64,000 bases of DNA from Solwaraspora sp. WMMD1047 (GCF_029626155.1 NZ_JARUBL010000001.1:6104501-6168500); one strand, 5' to 3'; shown: positions 17,630 through 25,966, numbered from the stretch's first letter. Notes: generated by a model not told the origin, from the sequence alone. A program made the numbers and translations.

Positions 17630-18634
17630 TCAGCGGTGTTCGTCGACCCATCGATCGATTCGCGCCCACCAGTCGAAGAGCCAGTCGATGCGTTCCTGCC
17701 GGCCGGTCGGCACCTCCTCCGGTGGCACGGACCAGAACCGCATCACGATCCGCTTGTCCATCGGTAGTTCTCGCCAGATGTCGACGGCGGTGAGCATCCG
17801 GTCCAGGCCGGTGTGGGCGACGAAGATGACCCCGGCGTCGGGCGCGGCGTCCAACGCGGCGAGCACCCCACCGGGGCGCGGCGCGAGGACGTGCCGCATG
17901 GATTCGGCCTTGGCCGCCATCCGCTCCAGCCCGAGGGCGCGCAGCCGCTCGATTCCCCGGGCCCGGCGGCCGGGGGTGAAGTTGCCGCCCTCGGGGAAGA
18001 TCACGAAGGCGTCGTTGTGGTCGAGGCCGGTCGCCAGGTGCCCGATCTGTTCGGTCACCGACTCCTGCCGGTCGTCGGGCGGGGCGATGAAACGGTTCGG
18101 GAGCCGGTTCAGCAGGACGTCGATCGCCGGGTCCCACTGCAGGGTGTCCTTGAGGACGATCCGGGGTTCCCGGTCGAACCAGTTGACCAGGGCGTGGATC
18201 AGGATGAACGAGTCGCCCGGTCCGGCGTGTCGGCTGAGCACCAGCTCCGGCCGGCCGGGCAGCGCGGTGTCGGGGTCGGTGCCGACCACGTCGATGCGCA
18301 GCCGCAGCGTCCAGCGGGCCTGCCAGAACAGGAAGGTGAGCCACCAGCCGGCGAGCACGTAGTGCGCCCGTTGCACGGCCGGCGCGCGTTTCTTCCAGCC
18401 GAAGCCGCTCGCCACCCAGAGTCCGAAGAGCGCGACCAGGGCGGCGGCGTCCCAGAGCAGATAGATGATCAACAGCCACAGCACCCGCAGCGGGCGCAGG
18501 TAGCCGGGCACGAATGGCGAGGCCGCGGCGGCGATCACCAGCCAGAGCGGGATTGTCGACACCACGAGCACCGCGAGCACGATGATCCCCGGGGCGAGGA
18601 TGAGCCGACGCAGCCACCTGGGCGGAAGCGGCAT
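17630..18634 (-). CDS. membrane lysophospholipid acyltransferase (PlsC/LPLAT family)
   Basis: 334 residues. Two N-terminal hydrophobic segments (LILAPGIIVLAVLVVST and the LWLLIIYLLWDAAALVALFG region) precede a PlsC-type catalytic domain. The HX4D motif is H136-D141 (HAGPGD), with the acceptor motif FPEGGNFTPGRR further on. It should transfer an acyl chain to a lyso-lipid at the inner membrane; the exact substrate is unknown. The ATG at 18634 overlaps the last base of the patatin stop, so the two lipid enzymes are co-translated, one potentially making the lyso-lipid and the other re-acylating it (inference). Confidence 0.88.
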   Translation of the reverse strand: MPLPPRWLRRLILAPGIIVLAVLVVSTIPLWLVIAAAASPFVPGYLRPLRVLWLLIIYLLWDAAALVALFGLWVASGFGWKKRAPAVQRAHYVLAGWWLTFLFWQARWTLRLRIDVVGTDPDTALPGRPELVLSRHAGPGDSFILIHALVNWFDREPRIVLKDTLQWDPAIDVLLNRLPNRFIAPPDDRQESVTEQIGHLATGLDHNDAFVIFPEGGNFTPGRRARGIERLRALGLERMAAKAESMRHVLAPRPGGVLAALDAAPDAGVIFVAHTGLDRMLTAVDIWRELPMDKRIVMRFWSVPPEEVPTGRQERIDWLFDWWARIDRWVDEHR

Positions 18635-19479
18635 CAGGCACCCTCCACCCGGTCCGCGAGGTAGCGGCGGGAGGCGACGTAGGCGCGGCTGATCCGCCGG
18701 CCGATGGCTGCCATGTCCCGGTACGCCCACGGGCTGTCGTCGCGCGGGTCGAGCCCCCCGGTCGGTAGCACGTGCACCTCGACGTCGGCCGGCAGCGCCG
18801 CCAGCTCCCGGGCGAACCGGTGCCGGCGGGCGATCTCGAACGCGACCTGCGCGATTTCCCAGGGCCGCCGGGGCGGCGTCAGCGGCCGTTCGATCCGGCC
18901 CACCTGGAGTACGAAGATCTGGCCGGCGCCGCGATCGACCGCCGCGCCGATCGGGATGGAGTTGACGATCCCGCCGTCGATGAAGTGCTCTCCGTCGATC
19001 TGGGCCGGTGGGAGCAGGCCGGGCACCGAGGCCGAGGCGAGCACCGCCGGCACCAGCGGGCCGTCGCTGAACCAGTGCTCGGCGGCGCGTTCGATGCTTG
19101 CCGCACAGCAGTGGAACGGCACCTTGAGGTCCGCGAAGGTGGTGTGCTCGCCGAGTTCGGTCTCCAGCAGCCGGCGCAGCGGGCGCGGCGAGTGCAGGTG
19201 GGTACGGGCGGCGAACCGGCGGAGTTGGCGGGCGACCGAGTCGCCGTACACCTCGCTGGCCTCGGGCGAGGCCCAGAGCCGGACCAGCCGGTTGGTGACC
19301 GCCTCGGTCGGGTCGGCGGCGACCAGGGCGCCGTTCACCGCCCCGATGGAGGTGCCGAGCACCAGATCGGGGCGGATGCCGGCGCGGAACAGCGCACGCA
19401 GCATCCCGACCTCGACGGCGCCGAGCACCCCACCGCCACCGAGGACGAACGCCACCGGGCCGCCGACCATGCCCTTCAT
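18634..19479 (-). CDS. patatin-like phospholipase
   Basis: A 281-residue patatin-like lipid acyl hydrolase with a Ser-Asp dyad. The oxyanion-hole glycines are GGGGVLG (14-20), the nucleophile is S44 in GTSIG and the Asp is in FIDGGIVNS. There is no signal peptide, so it probably acts at the cytoplasmic membrane face, releasing fatty acids from phospholipids. ATG 19479 (MKGM) is used; ATG 19470 is the alternative. It is the first gene of the pair with the acyltransferase and is divergent from the Ser/Thr kinase across a 404-bp gap. Confidence 0.9.
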   Translation of the reverse strand: MKGMVGGPVAFVLGGGGVLGAVEVGMLRALFRAGIRPDLVLGTSIGAVNGALVAADPTEAVTNRLVRLWASPEASEVYGDSVARQLRRFAARTHLHSPRPLRRLLETELGEHTTFADLKVPFHCCAASIERAAEHWFSDGPLVPAVLASASVPGLLPPAQIDGEHFIDGGIVNSIPIGAAVDRGAGQIFVLQVGRIERPLTPPRRPWEIAQVAFEIARRHRFARELAALPADVEVHVLPTGGLDPRDDSPWAYRDMAAIGRRISRAYVASRRYLADRVEGA

Positions 19480-19883
19480 CCTGGCATGCCCCCGGTAGTA
19501 ACCCACCCGCCCTCCCGCGCCCGCGGCCGTAACCCGACCACCCAGATCAAGATCCACAGGACATCCAGCACGCCCTGAGCCCAATTCGCCTGCCAGATGT
19601 CCTGAGGATCTTGGAGAATCCCCTGATCAGGTGAGGGAAAGTCCCGTTCCGGCGGTGCATTGCGGGACCTTCCATCATTTGATCAACGGGTGTCGTCCCG
19701 AGTGGACGGATGGGCCGACGGGGGCGCGCCCCGTCGATTCGATGACGGTCAGTTGCTTCATGATCGCTGGATGGAGTGTCCGGATAAGCGGCAATTGCTC
19801 CGGGCGTTAACCAGCCGTTGACAGGAGGTTGTCATTCGCGGAGCCTGATACGACCCCTCCACTCTCAGGCAGGTGCGAACACG
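19480..19883. other. 404-bp divergent intergenic region with a large inverted repeat
   Basis: Lower in GC than the flanks. It holds an 18-bp inverted repeat with one mismatch (19548-19565 / 19596-19613, 30-nt loop). It also has a smaller GTCCCG/CGGGAC pair near 19642-19670 and a TTGACA at 19818-19823 that may be a -35 element for the kinase gene. No gene or known RNA family is recognised. Confidence 0.55.
19548..19613. repeat. imperfect 18-bp inverted repeat
   Basis: CAAGATCCACAGGACATC pairs with GATGTCCTGAGGATCTTG at 17 of 18 positions around a 30-nt loop. It lies between two divergent starts, so it cannot terminate either flanking gene. A two-site operator or a structured small RNA are possible readings. 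Confidence 0.6.
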
Positions 19884-21575
19884 ATGGCATCTCTGCACGC
19901 GGGCGCCCTGCTCGCCCGCAGGTACCGTCTCATCGATCAGATCGGCGCCGGTGGCATGTCCGTCATCTGGCGGGCCCGCGACGAGGTGCTCGACCGGGTC
20001 GTGGCGATCAAGGTGCTCGCCGCCTCGCTGGCGGCCGACGCCAAATTCCGCGAGATGGTACGCGAGGAGGCCCGCGCCGCCGCGCAGCTCGTCCACCCGC
20101 ACGTGACCTCGGTGCACGACTACGGCGAGACGGTCGCACCGGACGGCAGCGTGACCGCGTTCGTGGTGATGGAGCTGCTCGCCGGGGAGGAGTTGGAGGC
20201 CCGCCTCACCGCCGGCCCGCTGCCCTGGCCGGAGGCCGTCGAGATCTGCGCCCAGGTGGCCGAGGCGCTGGCCGCAGCGCACCGGCTCGGCATCGTGCAC
20301 CGCGACATCACCCCGGCCAACATCATGATGACCTCGGTCGGCGCCAAGGTGCTCGACTTCGGCATCGCCACCCACGTCGGGGCGCCGGACGAGGACGAGG
20401 ACGGCGAGACCTTCGGCACCCCGGCGTACGTCGCGCCGGAGCGGCTGGACGGCACCCCGGCGCAGCCCGCCACCGACATCTACTCGCTCGGCGTTCTCCT
20501 CTACGAGACCCTCACCGGTCGGGTTCCGTTCCCCGCCACGACCTGGGAGGACCTCACCGACGCGCTGGCCGACGAGGCGCAGCCACCACCGCTGGAGGGC
20601 GTACCGAATCTGCCGCTGGTGGTCTCCGACATCTGCATGCGCTGCCTGGCCCGGGACCCGTACGCCCGCCCGACCGCGCACCAGGTGGGGTTGGCGCTGC
20701 GCGGCCAGTTGCAGCCGGCCGACCCGCAGGCCGCCACCATGCTCTCGCCGACCGTCACCCTGCCAGCCATCGTGGCCGCCACGGGCGCAGCCGCACCGGA
20801 ACCGGAGTCCTCGCCGGAGCCCGGGGCCGAAACCGGCGCACCGGCCCTGCCGGTCGGGGCCGGCGCCGCTGCCGCACGGGTCGGGGCCGACCGGGAGGCC
20901 GCACCGGTCGGGGCCGACGCCGCTGCCGCACCGATCGGGGCCGGCGGGGCGGAGACACCGGCGGATCCCGCTGCCCACCAGGCCGCTGCCCACCAGGCCG
21001 ACGGGCGGCCGGACGGCGGTAGCGGGGTGGCACCGGCCCACCGGCATGACTCGCGGTCGGCCGGCGGTTGGTCTCCGGCCCGGACCGCCGCGCTGGCCGC
21101 GATCGCCGTCATCACGCTCACCACGCTGGCCCTGGTCGCTTCCTCGCTCGGCGAGCCGCGGACCGAGCCGCGCACCCTGCCGACCGCCGGTGGGCCGCCC
21201 AGCGATCTGGACACCGTCGAGCCGGACCGGCAGCAACCGGCGCCGTCGCCCAGCTCGATGCCGTTCCGGACCGCCGGCACGCCCGCCCCGACCGCGGCCG
21301 CCTCCCCGACGGTGAGCGAGGCGGTGGCCCGCCTGGATCAGGTCATCGACGACGGCCTCGCCTCCGACGACATCGAGGACCACGTCGCGACCGACCTGCG
21401 CAACTACGTCCGCAACCTGCGCGACGCCCTGGTCTCCGGCCCGGTGGACCTGGCGGCCCGATCCCAGGAGCTGCGGGACAAGGTCGCGGTCCGCGCCAAC
21501 GAGGGCACGATAAGCCGGGCGTACGCCAGTGAGCTGGACGCCGCGCTCGTCCAGCTCTCCACCGCTGTCGTCTGA
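19884..21575 (+). CDS. membrane serine/threonine protein kinase
   Basis: 563 residues. Kinase domain about 14-280: glycine loop GAGGMS (21-26), ATP-binding K43 in VAIK, HRD (139-141) with N146, DFG (158-160) and APE (184-186). The catalytic-loop position usually held by Lys in Ser/Thr kinases is Thr143 (HRDITPAN). An Ala/Gly/Pro-rich linker follows, then one transmembrane helix (about 404-427) and an extracellular domain of about 130 residues. That domain ends in a helical region without PASTA repeats. The extracellular part may sense a ligand. ATG 19884 is preferred over the TTG at 19818, which is also a candidate -35 site. It is convergent with the chitinase. Confidence 0.92.
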   Translation: MASLHAGALLARRYRLIDQIGAGGMSVIWRARDEVLDRVVAIKVLAASLAADAKFREMVREEARAAAQLVHPHVTSVHDYGETVAPDGSVTAFVVMELLAGEELEARLTAGPLPWPEAVEICAQVAEALAAAHRLGIVHRDITPANIMMTSVGAKVLDFGIATHVGAPDEDEDGETFGTPAYVAPERLDGTPAQPATDIYSLGVLLYETLTGRVPFPATTWEDLTDALADEAQPPPLEGVPNLPLVVSDICMRCLARDPYARPTAHQVGLALRGQLQPADPQAATMLSPTVTLPAIVAATGAAAPEPESSPEPGAETGAPALPVGAGAAAARVGADREAAPVGADAAAAPIGAGGAETPADPAAHQAAAHQADGRPDGGSGVAPAHRHDSRSAGGWSPARTAALAAIAVITLTTLALVASSLGEPRTEPRTLPTAGGPPSDLDTVEPDRQQPAPSPSSMPFRTAGTPAPTAAASPTVSEAVARLDQVIDDGLASDDIEDHVATDLRNYVRNLRDALVSGPVDLAARSQELRDKVAVRANEGTISRAYASELDAALVQLSTAVV

Positions 21576-21598
21576 GGACCACCCCCGCCGGGACGGGA

Positions 21599-21620
21599 CG
21601 GCCGTCGCCGTTGACGGCCG
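21599..21620. terminator. bidirectional hairpin between kinase and chitinase genes
   Basis: CGGCCGTC and GACGGCCG pair around a six-base loop in the 58-bp gap between convergent stops. Confidence 0.55.
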
Positions 21621-21633
21621 CCCGCCGGCCGGG

Positions 21634-23166
21634 TCAGGGTAGGGCGTTCAGGAACGGCCGGTGGCTGTTGCGGAACTCCCACCCGTAGTAGCGATCCCAG
21701 TTGATCGACCAGGTCATCAGGCCGCGCAGGTTCGGGTTGGTCCCGCTGCGCGGGGTGTAGCCGGCACAGCCGGTGCCGCGGACCAGGCAGGTGAGGGCGG
21801 CCTGGACACCCGCCGGTGCCACGTACCCGTTGCCGGCGCTGACGGCGGCCGGCGCGCCGAACGCCACCTGCTCCTCGCGCAGCGCGGGAAAGACGTTGCC
21901 GGCGTTGCCGGCCACCGGGAAGCCGGCCAGCAGCATGTCGGTCATCGCGATGTGGAAGTCCGCGCCGCCCATGGTGTGGTACTGGTTGTCCAGGCCCATG
22001 ATCGGCCCGGAGTTGTAGTTCTGGACGTGCAGCACGGTCAGGTCGTCCCGCAGCGCGTGAATCACCGGCAGGTACGCGCCGGCCCGCGGGTCCTGCCCGC
22101 CGAACGGCCCCGATCCGTAGTACTGGTAGCCGAGCTGCACGAAGAAGGTCTCCGGCGCCATGGTGAGGACGAAGCGGGAGCCGTACCGCTGCCTGAGCGC
22201 GCGGACCGCGGAGATCAGGTTGACGATTGTCGGCGTGGTCGGGTTGCGGAAGTCGGTGTCGCCGGGGTTGAGCGACAGGGAGTGGCCCTCGAAGTCGATG
22301 TCCAGCCCGTCCAGGCCGTACCGGTCGATGATCGCGGCCACGGAGCGGACGAAGGCGTCCCGGGCGGCGGTGCTGGCGAGCTGGACCTGACCGTTCTGCC
22401 CGCCGATGCTGATCAGCACCTTCCCGCCCCGTTGCTGCCGGGCCCGGATGGCGGCGGTGAACTCCGCCTCGGTCTCCACGTTGGGGCACTCGCTGACCGG
22501 GCAGAGGCTGAACCGGATGTCGCCGGAGGTGACGGTGGTCGGCTCGCCGAAGGCGATGTTGACGATGTCCCAGTCGGCCGGCACGTCGGCCATCCGCAGG
22601 TAGCCCGATCCGTTGGCGAAGCTGGCGTGCAGGTAGCCGATCAGCGCGTGTCTCGGCAGCCCGGAGGCCGGCGGCGGAGTGGTCGGTGGATTCGTCGTCG
22701 GTGGGACGGTGGTGGGTGGGGCGGTGGTCGGCGGGGTCGTCGTCGGCGGGGGCGTGGTCGGCGGCTGACCGCCCGCGCAGGCGGCTCCGTTCACCACACA
22801 GTTCGCCGGCAGTCCCGGACCCGACCCCAGGAACCCGAACGAAACCGACCCGCCGACCGGCACCGTCCCGTTCCAGGACCGGTTCGAGAAGGTGTAGCGG
22901 TTACCCGAGACCGCCAGCGTGGCGTCCCAGTACGAACTGATCGTCGATCCGGCCGGCAGGTCGAACGCCACGGTCCAGGACGGGAGCGCGGACGGCCCGC
23001 CGTTGGACACCGTCAGCCGCCCCTCCCACCCCGAACCCCAGTCCGCGGTCCGGACGAACGTCGCCGACGGGCCGGCCGCGGATGCCGGGGTGGCCAGCCA
23101 ACCCACCAGCACCGCCGCCAGCACTCCGACCAGTGTCGAACTGAGTAACCGCGACCGACGTCCCAT
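21634..23166 (-). CDS. secreted chitinase, CBM2-GH18
   Basis: 510 residues. Signal peptide 1-30 (ending TPASA), cellulose/chitin-binding CBM2 about 32-131 with its Trp residues and the closing Cys pair, a Pro-Thr linker (134-168), then a GH18 catalytic domain. The active-site motif DGLDIDFE is at 286-293, with E293 as the acid. SIGGQNG (253-259) is the second GH18 signature. It hydrolyses chitin outside the cell. The upstream gap (23167-23286) holds an AT-rich stretch with TTAACAGTCCTAAT on the minus strand, resembling control sites of secreted glycoside hydrolases. The neighbouring ATPase is of the sugar-importer type, but no permease is present. Confidence 0.95.
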   Translation of the reverse strand: MGRRSRLLSSTLVGVLAAVLVGWLATPASAAGPSATFVRTADWGSGWEGRLTVSNGGPSALPSWTVAFDLPAGSTISSYWDATLAVSGNRYTFSNRSWNGTVPVGGSVSFGFLGSGPGLPANCVVNGAACAGGQPPTTPPPTTTPPTTAPPTTVPPTTNPPTTPPPASGLPRHALIGYLHASFANGSGYLRMADVPADWDIVNIAFGEPTTVTSGDIRFSLCPVSECPNVETEAEFTAAIRARQQRGGKVLISIGGQNGQVQLASTAARDAFVRSVAAIIDRYGLDGLDIDFEGHSLSLNPGDTDFRNPTTPTIVNLISAVRALRQRYGSRFVLTMAPETFFVQLGYQYYGSGPFGGQDPRAGAYLPVIHALRDDLTVLHVQNYNSGPIMGLDNQYHTMGGADFHIAMTDMLLAGFPVAGNAGNVFPALREEQVAFGAPAAVSAGNGYVAPAGVQAALTCLVRGTGCAGYTPRSGTNPNLRGLMTWSINWDRYYGWEFRNSHRPFLNALP

Positions 23167-23204
23167 CCCAACCTCCGCCCAGCAACCCCCGTCATCGACA
23201 GATC

Positions 23205-23235
23205 CCCAATTATTAGGACTGTTAACTGTTTCTGT
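23205..23235 (-). promoter_or_regulatory. AT-rich candidate promoter/operator of the chitinase gene
   Basis: The only AT-rich stretch in the 120-bp gap. Its minus strand reads GTTAACAGTCCTAATAAT, an imperfect repeat of TTA/TAA half-sites. The position, about 40-70 nt before the start, fits promoter plus operator. Confidence 0.35.
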
Positions 23236-23286
23236 CCAGACCTCGGCCGGGACCGCCGGTCACCCGCGATCAGTGCCCCCGGTCGG

Positions 23287-24609
23287 TCACTGTCTGATCC
23301 GGTCACCCGACCGGTCGAAGAGCAGCAGCCGGTCCAGATCGACCGCGAGCGCCATCGGCTCGCCGATCCGGGGCATCGCCAGCGCCGGCACCCGGACCAC
23401 CAGATCCGAGGAGAGCGGCGGCTCGTCGGAGAGCTCCGGGTCGTAGACCGGGTAGAAGCCGTACTCGGTGCGGGCGGTGGCCGGCGGGGCCGGGTGGCGG
23501 GCCGACGGCAGCATCCGCGCCAGGGTGTGCCGGACCGGGTGCCCCGGCGGCAGCTCCTCGGCGAGCAGTTCGGACAGGTGCTGGCCGGCCTCCGGATGCT
23601 CCAGCCGGGACTCGGCCAGCGAGGTCGGGACACTCCCGGTGTCCAGCCGGACCAACGCCTCGTGCCCGAGGTTCTCCACGAACCGGACCGTGCCCCGCAG
23701 TACCGGGCCGGGCGTCGAATCCGGCACCGGCGTCAGCGCGTCGGCCCGCAGCGCCACGGTGACCCGCTCGGTGTGCCGCTCCACCAGCCGCCGGCCCCTC
23801 GGGTCGCCCGCCGGGAACTCGATCACCTGGCTGCCGAGGTCCACCAGGACCCGGCCGGCGTCCGCGTAGATCGCGCCCTGAAACAGGTTCGTCCTCGGCG
23901 TACCGAGGAAGGCCGCCACGAACACCGTGGCCGGATCCCCGTACACCTCGCTGGGCGGGCCGATCTGCTGCAGCACCCCCCGGCGCAGCACCGCCACCCG
24001 GTCGGCCATCGTCATCGCCTCGACCTGGTCGTGGGTGACGTAGAGCGTGGTCACGGCCAACCGCCGCGCCAGGGCCGCCACCTCAGTCCGCAGCTCCGCC
24101 CGCAACCCGGCGTCCAGGTTGGACAGTGGCTCGTCGAGCAGGAAGGCGTCGGGCTTCCGGACGATCGCCCGGGCCATCGCCACCCGCTGCCGCTGCCCGC
24201 CGGAGAGGTGGCTCGGCATCCGGTGCAGCAGGTCGGTGATCCCGAGCTGCTCGGCGACCTCGGTCACCCGGTCCGGGCCGGCGGCCACCGCCGCCGGGGC
24301 CAGCCGGACCGGAAACCCGATGTTCTGAGCCACCGTCAGGTGCGGGTAGAGCGCGTAGTCCTGGAAGACCATCGCCACCCGCCGGTCCCGTACCGAGGTG
24401 TCGTCGACGACCCGGCCGTCGAGCAGAACATGCCCGCTGGTCGGATCCTCCAGACCCGCGACCAGGCGCAGGATCGTCGACTTCCCGCAGCCCGTCGGCC
24501 CGAGCAGCGCCACGAACTCGCCGGACGAGACCTCGATGCTCACCTCGTCGACCGCGACCGTGCCGTCATCGAAGACCTTCGTCAGCCGGTCGGTGGCGAT
24601 GCTGACCAC
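23287..24609 (-). CDS. solitary sugar-importer-type ABC ATPase (MsiK/UgpC class)
   Basis: 440 residues. ABC domain about 1-230: Walker A GPTGCGKST (37-45), Q-loop at VFQD, signature LSGGQ (135-139), Walker B LLDEP, and an H-loop in YVTHDQ. This is followed by a TOBE-type regulatory region (250-340) and an atypical C-terminal extension of about 90 residues including an acidic DPELSDEPP stretch. Members such as Streptomyces MsiK energise several sugar importers whose permeases are encoded elsewhere, and no permease or binding protein lies nearby. The start is GTG 24609, behind AGGAGG; the first GTG (24618) overlaps that ribosome site. A perfect-arm palindrome abuts the ribosome site. Confidence 0.87.
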   Translation of the reverse strand: MVSIATDRLTKVFDDGTVAVDEVSIEVSSGEFVALLGPTGCGKSTILRLVAGLEDPTSGHVLLDGRVVDDTSVRDRRVAMVFQDYALYPHLTVAQNIGFPVRLAPAAVAAGPDRVTEVAEQLGITDLLHRMPSHLSGGQRQRVAMARAIVRKPDAFLLDEPLSNLDAGLRAELRTEVAALARRLAVTTLYVTHDQVEAMTMADRVAVLRRGVLQQIGPPSEVYGDPATVFVAAFLGTPRTNLFQGAIYADAGRVLVDLGSQVIEFPAGDPRGRRLVERHTERVTVALRADALTPVPDSTPGPVLRGTVRFVENLGHEALVRLDTGSVPTSLAESRLEHPEAGQHLSELLAEELPPGHPVRHTLARMLPSARHPAPPATARTEYGFYPVYDPELSDEPPLSSDLVVRVPALAMPRIGEPMALAVDLDRLLLFDRSGDRIRQ

Positions 24610-24620
24610 GACGACCACCT

Positions 24621-24638
24621 CCTGACCACATGGTCAGG
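24621..24638. promoter_or_regulatory. 18-bp palindromic operator candidate before the ABC ATPase gene
   Basis: CCTGACCA-CA-TGGTCAGG has perfect 8-bp arms. It begins at the AGGAGG ribosome site of the ATPase gene and ends 17 nt from the stop of the upstream gene. The arm sequence and spacing resemble TetR- or GntR-family operators; the factor is unknown. Confidence 0.5.
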
Positions 24639-24655
24639 GTTGCGGCCTGATATGG

Positions 24656-25663
24656 CTAGGCCCCGGTCGATCTGTCCATCCAACCGTCACCGTCGTCGTC
24701 GTACATGCGCCGCTCGAAGACCCCGTCGCCGTCCCGGTCGTACTCGCTGATGTCGACAAGCCCGTCGGCGTCCAGGTCGTGCCCCACGAAGTCGACCCGC
24801 CCGTCGCCGTCCCGGTCGACCAGGATGTCCACCCCGCCGTCGGCGCGGCCGCGCAGGTCGTGCCGGTCCCACCTGCCGTCGCCGTCGGCGTCGACCCGGG
24901 TCCGGTAACCATCGGGAACGACCGGGTCGGGCGGCGCGACCGGTGGCACCACCACGGGCGCCTCGGCCGGGCCGAGCCCCGGCTCCGAACCGGCCAGCAC
25001 GCCGGCCAGCCCGTTGCCGACCGGCCCGGGAGCGGCCGCCGCCCCCAGCGGCTCGGCCAACCCACCCGGGAACGCCCCGGCCGCCGGCCCGCCGGAACCC
25101 GCCGCGCCCGCCGCCGGCGGCGCCGCCGGCCCGATGCCCTGGATCGGCTCGGTACGCGAACCGATGCCCTGGATCGGGTCGCGCGGCCCGATCCCGGCCA
25201 CCCCGTCGTCGGCCGGCCCCATCCCGGCGATTCCGGCAGAGCCAGCCGGCCCCATCCCGGCCACCCCGGCAGAACCGGCCGGCCCCATCCCCGCAGAGCC
25301 AGCCGGGCCCGTCCCGGCCACCCCGGCGGAGCCGGCCGGGCCGAGACCCGAGCGGCCGACCTCGGCCGAACCAGGGCCGGCGCCGGCCGTGCCGCCGCTG
25401 CCGTCGCCCGGCTCGAAGAGGCCGGGCAGCGCCCCGGCCAGACCGGTCAGGGGCGAGAGCATGCCGAACAGGCTGGACTGGTTGGCGCGTACCTCGACGC
25501 CGCTCTGCCCACCCGGGTCGCCACCGACCTGGGTGTGCAGCAGCGCCACCTCGTCCGGGTCGAGCTGGTAGCCGGCGAGCGTGCCGGCCGGGTCGGCGGC
25601 GAGCGCGGCGGCGAACGCCGGCTCGGCGAGCAGCCGCTCCAGGACCGCGTCGAAGTCGCTCAT
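24656..25663 (-). CDS. leader-like protein with collagen-like and acidic DxDxDG repeats
   Basis: 335 residues in three parts. (1) Residues 1-48 (FDAVLERLLAEPAFAAAL, then DPAGTLAGYQLDPDEVALL) resemble the helical N-terminal leader of LigA-like/Franean1_4349-type RiPP precursors. (2) About 75-235 is Gly/Ala/Pro-rich with repeated GPAGSAGVAGM units. (3) The last 85 residues hold at least six Asp-rich loops (DADGDGRWD, DRDGDGRVD, DRDGDGVF, DDDGDGWMD), like EF-hand or dockerin calcium sites. There is no signal peptide or membrane helix. It follows the Zn protein by 76 nt and the PqqD-M50 protein gene, and I infer it is a substrate or partner of that protease. Function unknown. Confidence 0.75.
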   Translation of the reverse strand: MSDFDAVLERLLAEPAFAAALAADPAGTLAGYQLDPDEVALLHTQVGGDPGGQSGVEVRANQSSLFGMLSPLTGLAGALPGLFEPGDGSGGTAGAGPGSAEVGRSGLGPAGSAGVAGTGPAGSAGMGPAGSAGVAGMGPAGSAGIAGMGPADDGVAGIGPRDPIQGIGSRTEPIQGIGPAAPPAAGAAGSGGPAAGAFPGGLAEPLGAAAAPGPVGNGLAGVLAGSEPGLGPAEAPVVVPPVAPPDPVVPDGYRTRVDADGDGRWDRHDLRGRADGGVDILVDRDGDGRVDFVGHDLDADGLVDISEYDRDGDGVFERRMYDDDGDGWMDRSTGA

Positions 25664-25739
25664 CGTCAGGCTCCCCCGCCGGCTGGCTCGACGTCGGGCC
25701 GGCGCACCTACAGGTTAGCCCGGACCGGCGAGACCATCG

Positions 25740-25955
25740 TCAATCCAGCTCCGGCATTGGTACGGGCTGCGGGCGCGGGCGGCAGGTACCGCACTGCAAC
25801 GCGTCCTCCACCACCAGTCCCTCGGCCCGGGACCGGCGCTCCGACCGGTGCACCTGCAACAGGTACGGGCCGAACTTGGCGTGATCCTCGCAGAGCCCGC
25901 GCCCACAGAACCGGCAGCCACCCCGCGCCGCCTTCGGACAGAACCAACAGAGCAC
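25740..25955 (-). CDS. 71-residue zinc-binding protein with eight Cys/His ligands
   Basis: Very small protein with Cys-Cys pairs at C3/C6, C14/C17, C22 with H25, and C55/C58: eight potential ligands, enough for two zinc sites. The arrangement resembles a B-box or double zinc ribbon (MLCWFCPK, GCRFCGRGLCEDH, LQCGTC). No catalytic domain is seen. It starts 11 nt after the stop of the PqqD-M50 gene, so it is co-transcribed and probably works with it. Two other frames overlap here, but only this one has the conserved pattern. Confidence 0.7.
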   Translation of the reverse strand: MLCWFCPKAARGGCRFCGRGLCEDHAKFGPYLLQVHRSERRSRAEGLVVEDALQCGTCRPRPQPVPMPELD

Positions 25956-25966
25956 CTAGTCACTCC

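Noticed and set aside
19758-21383. 541-codon minus-strand frame opposite the Ser/Thr kinase
   Set aside because: No family features; the plus-strand kinase has all core motifs.
24621-24638. assignment of the palindrome as a DasR site despite the neighbouring chitinase
   Set aside because: The half-sites are in the opposite order to the DasR consensus, and the palindrome is upstream of the ATPase, not the chitinase.
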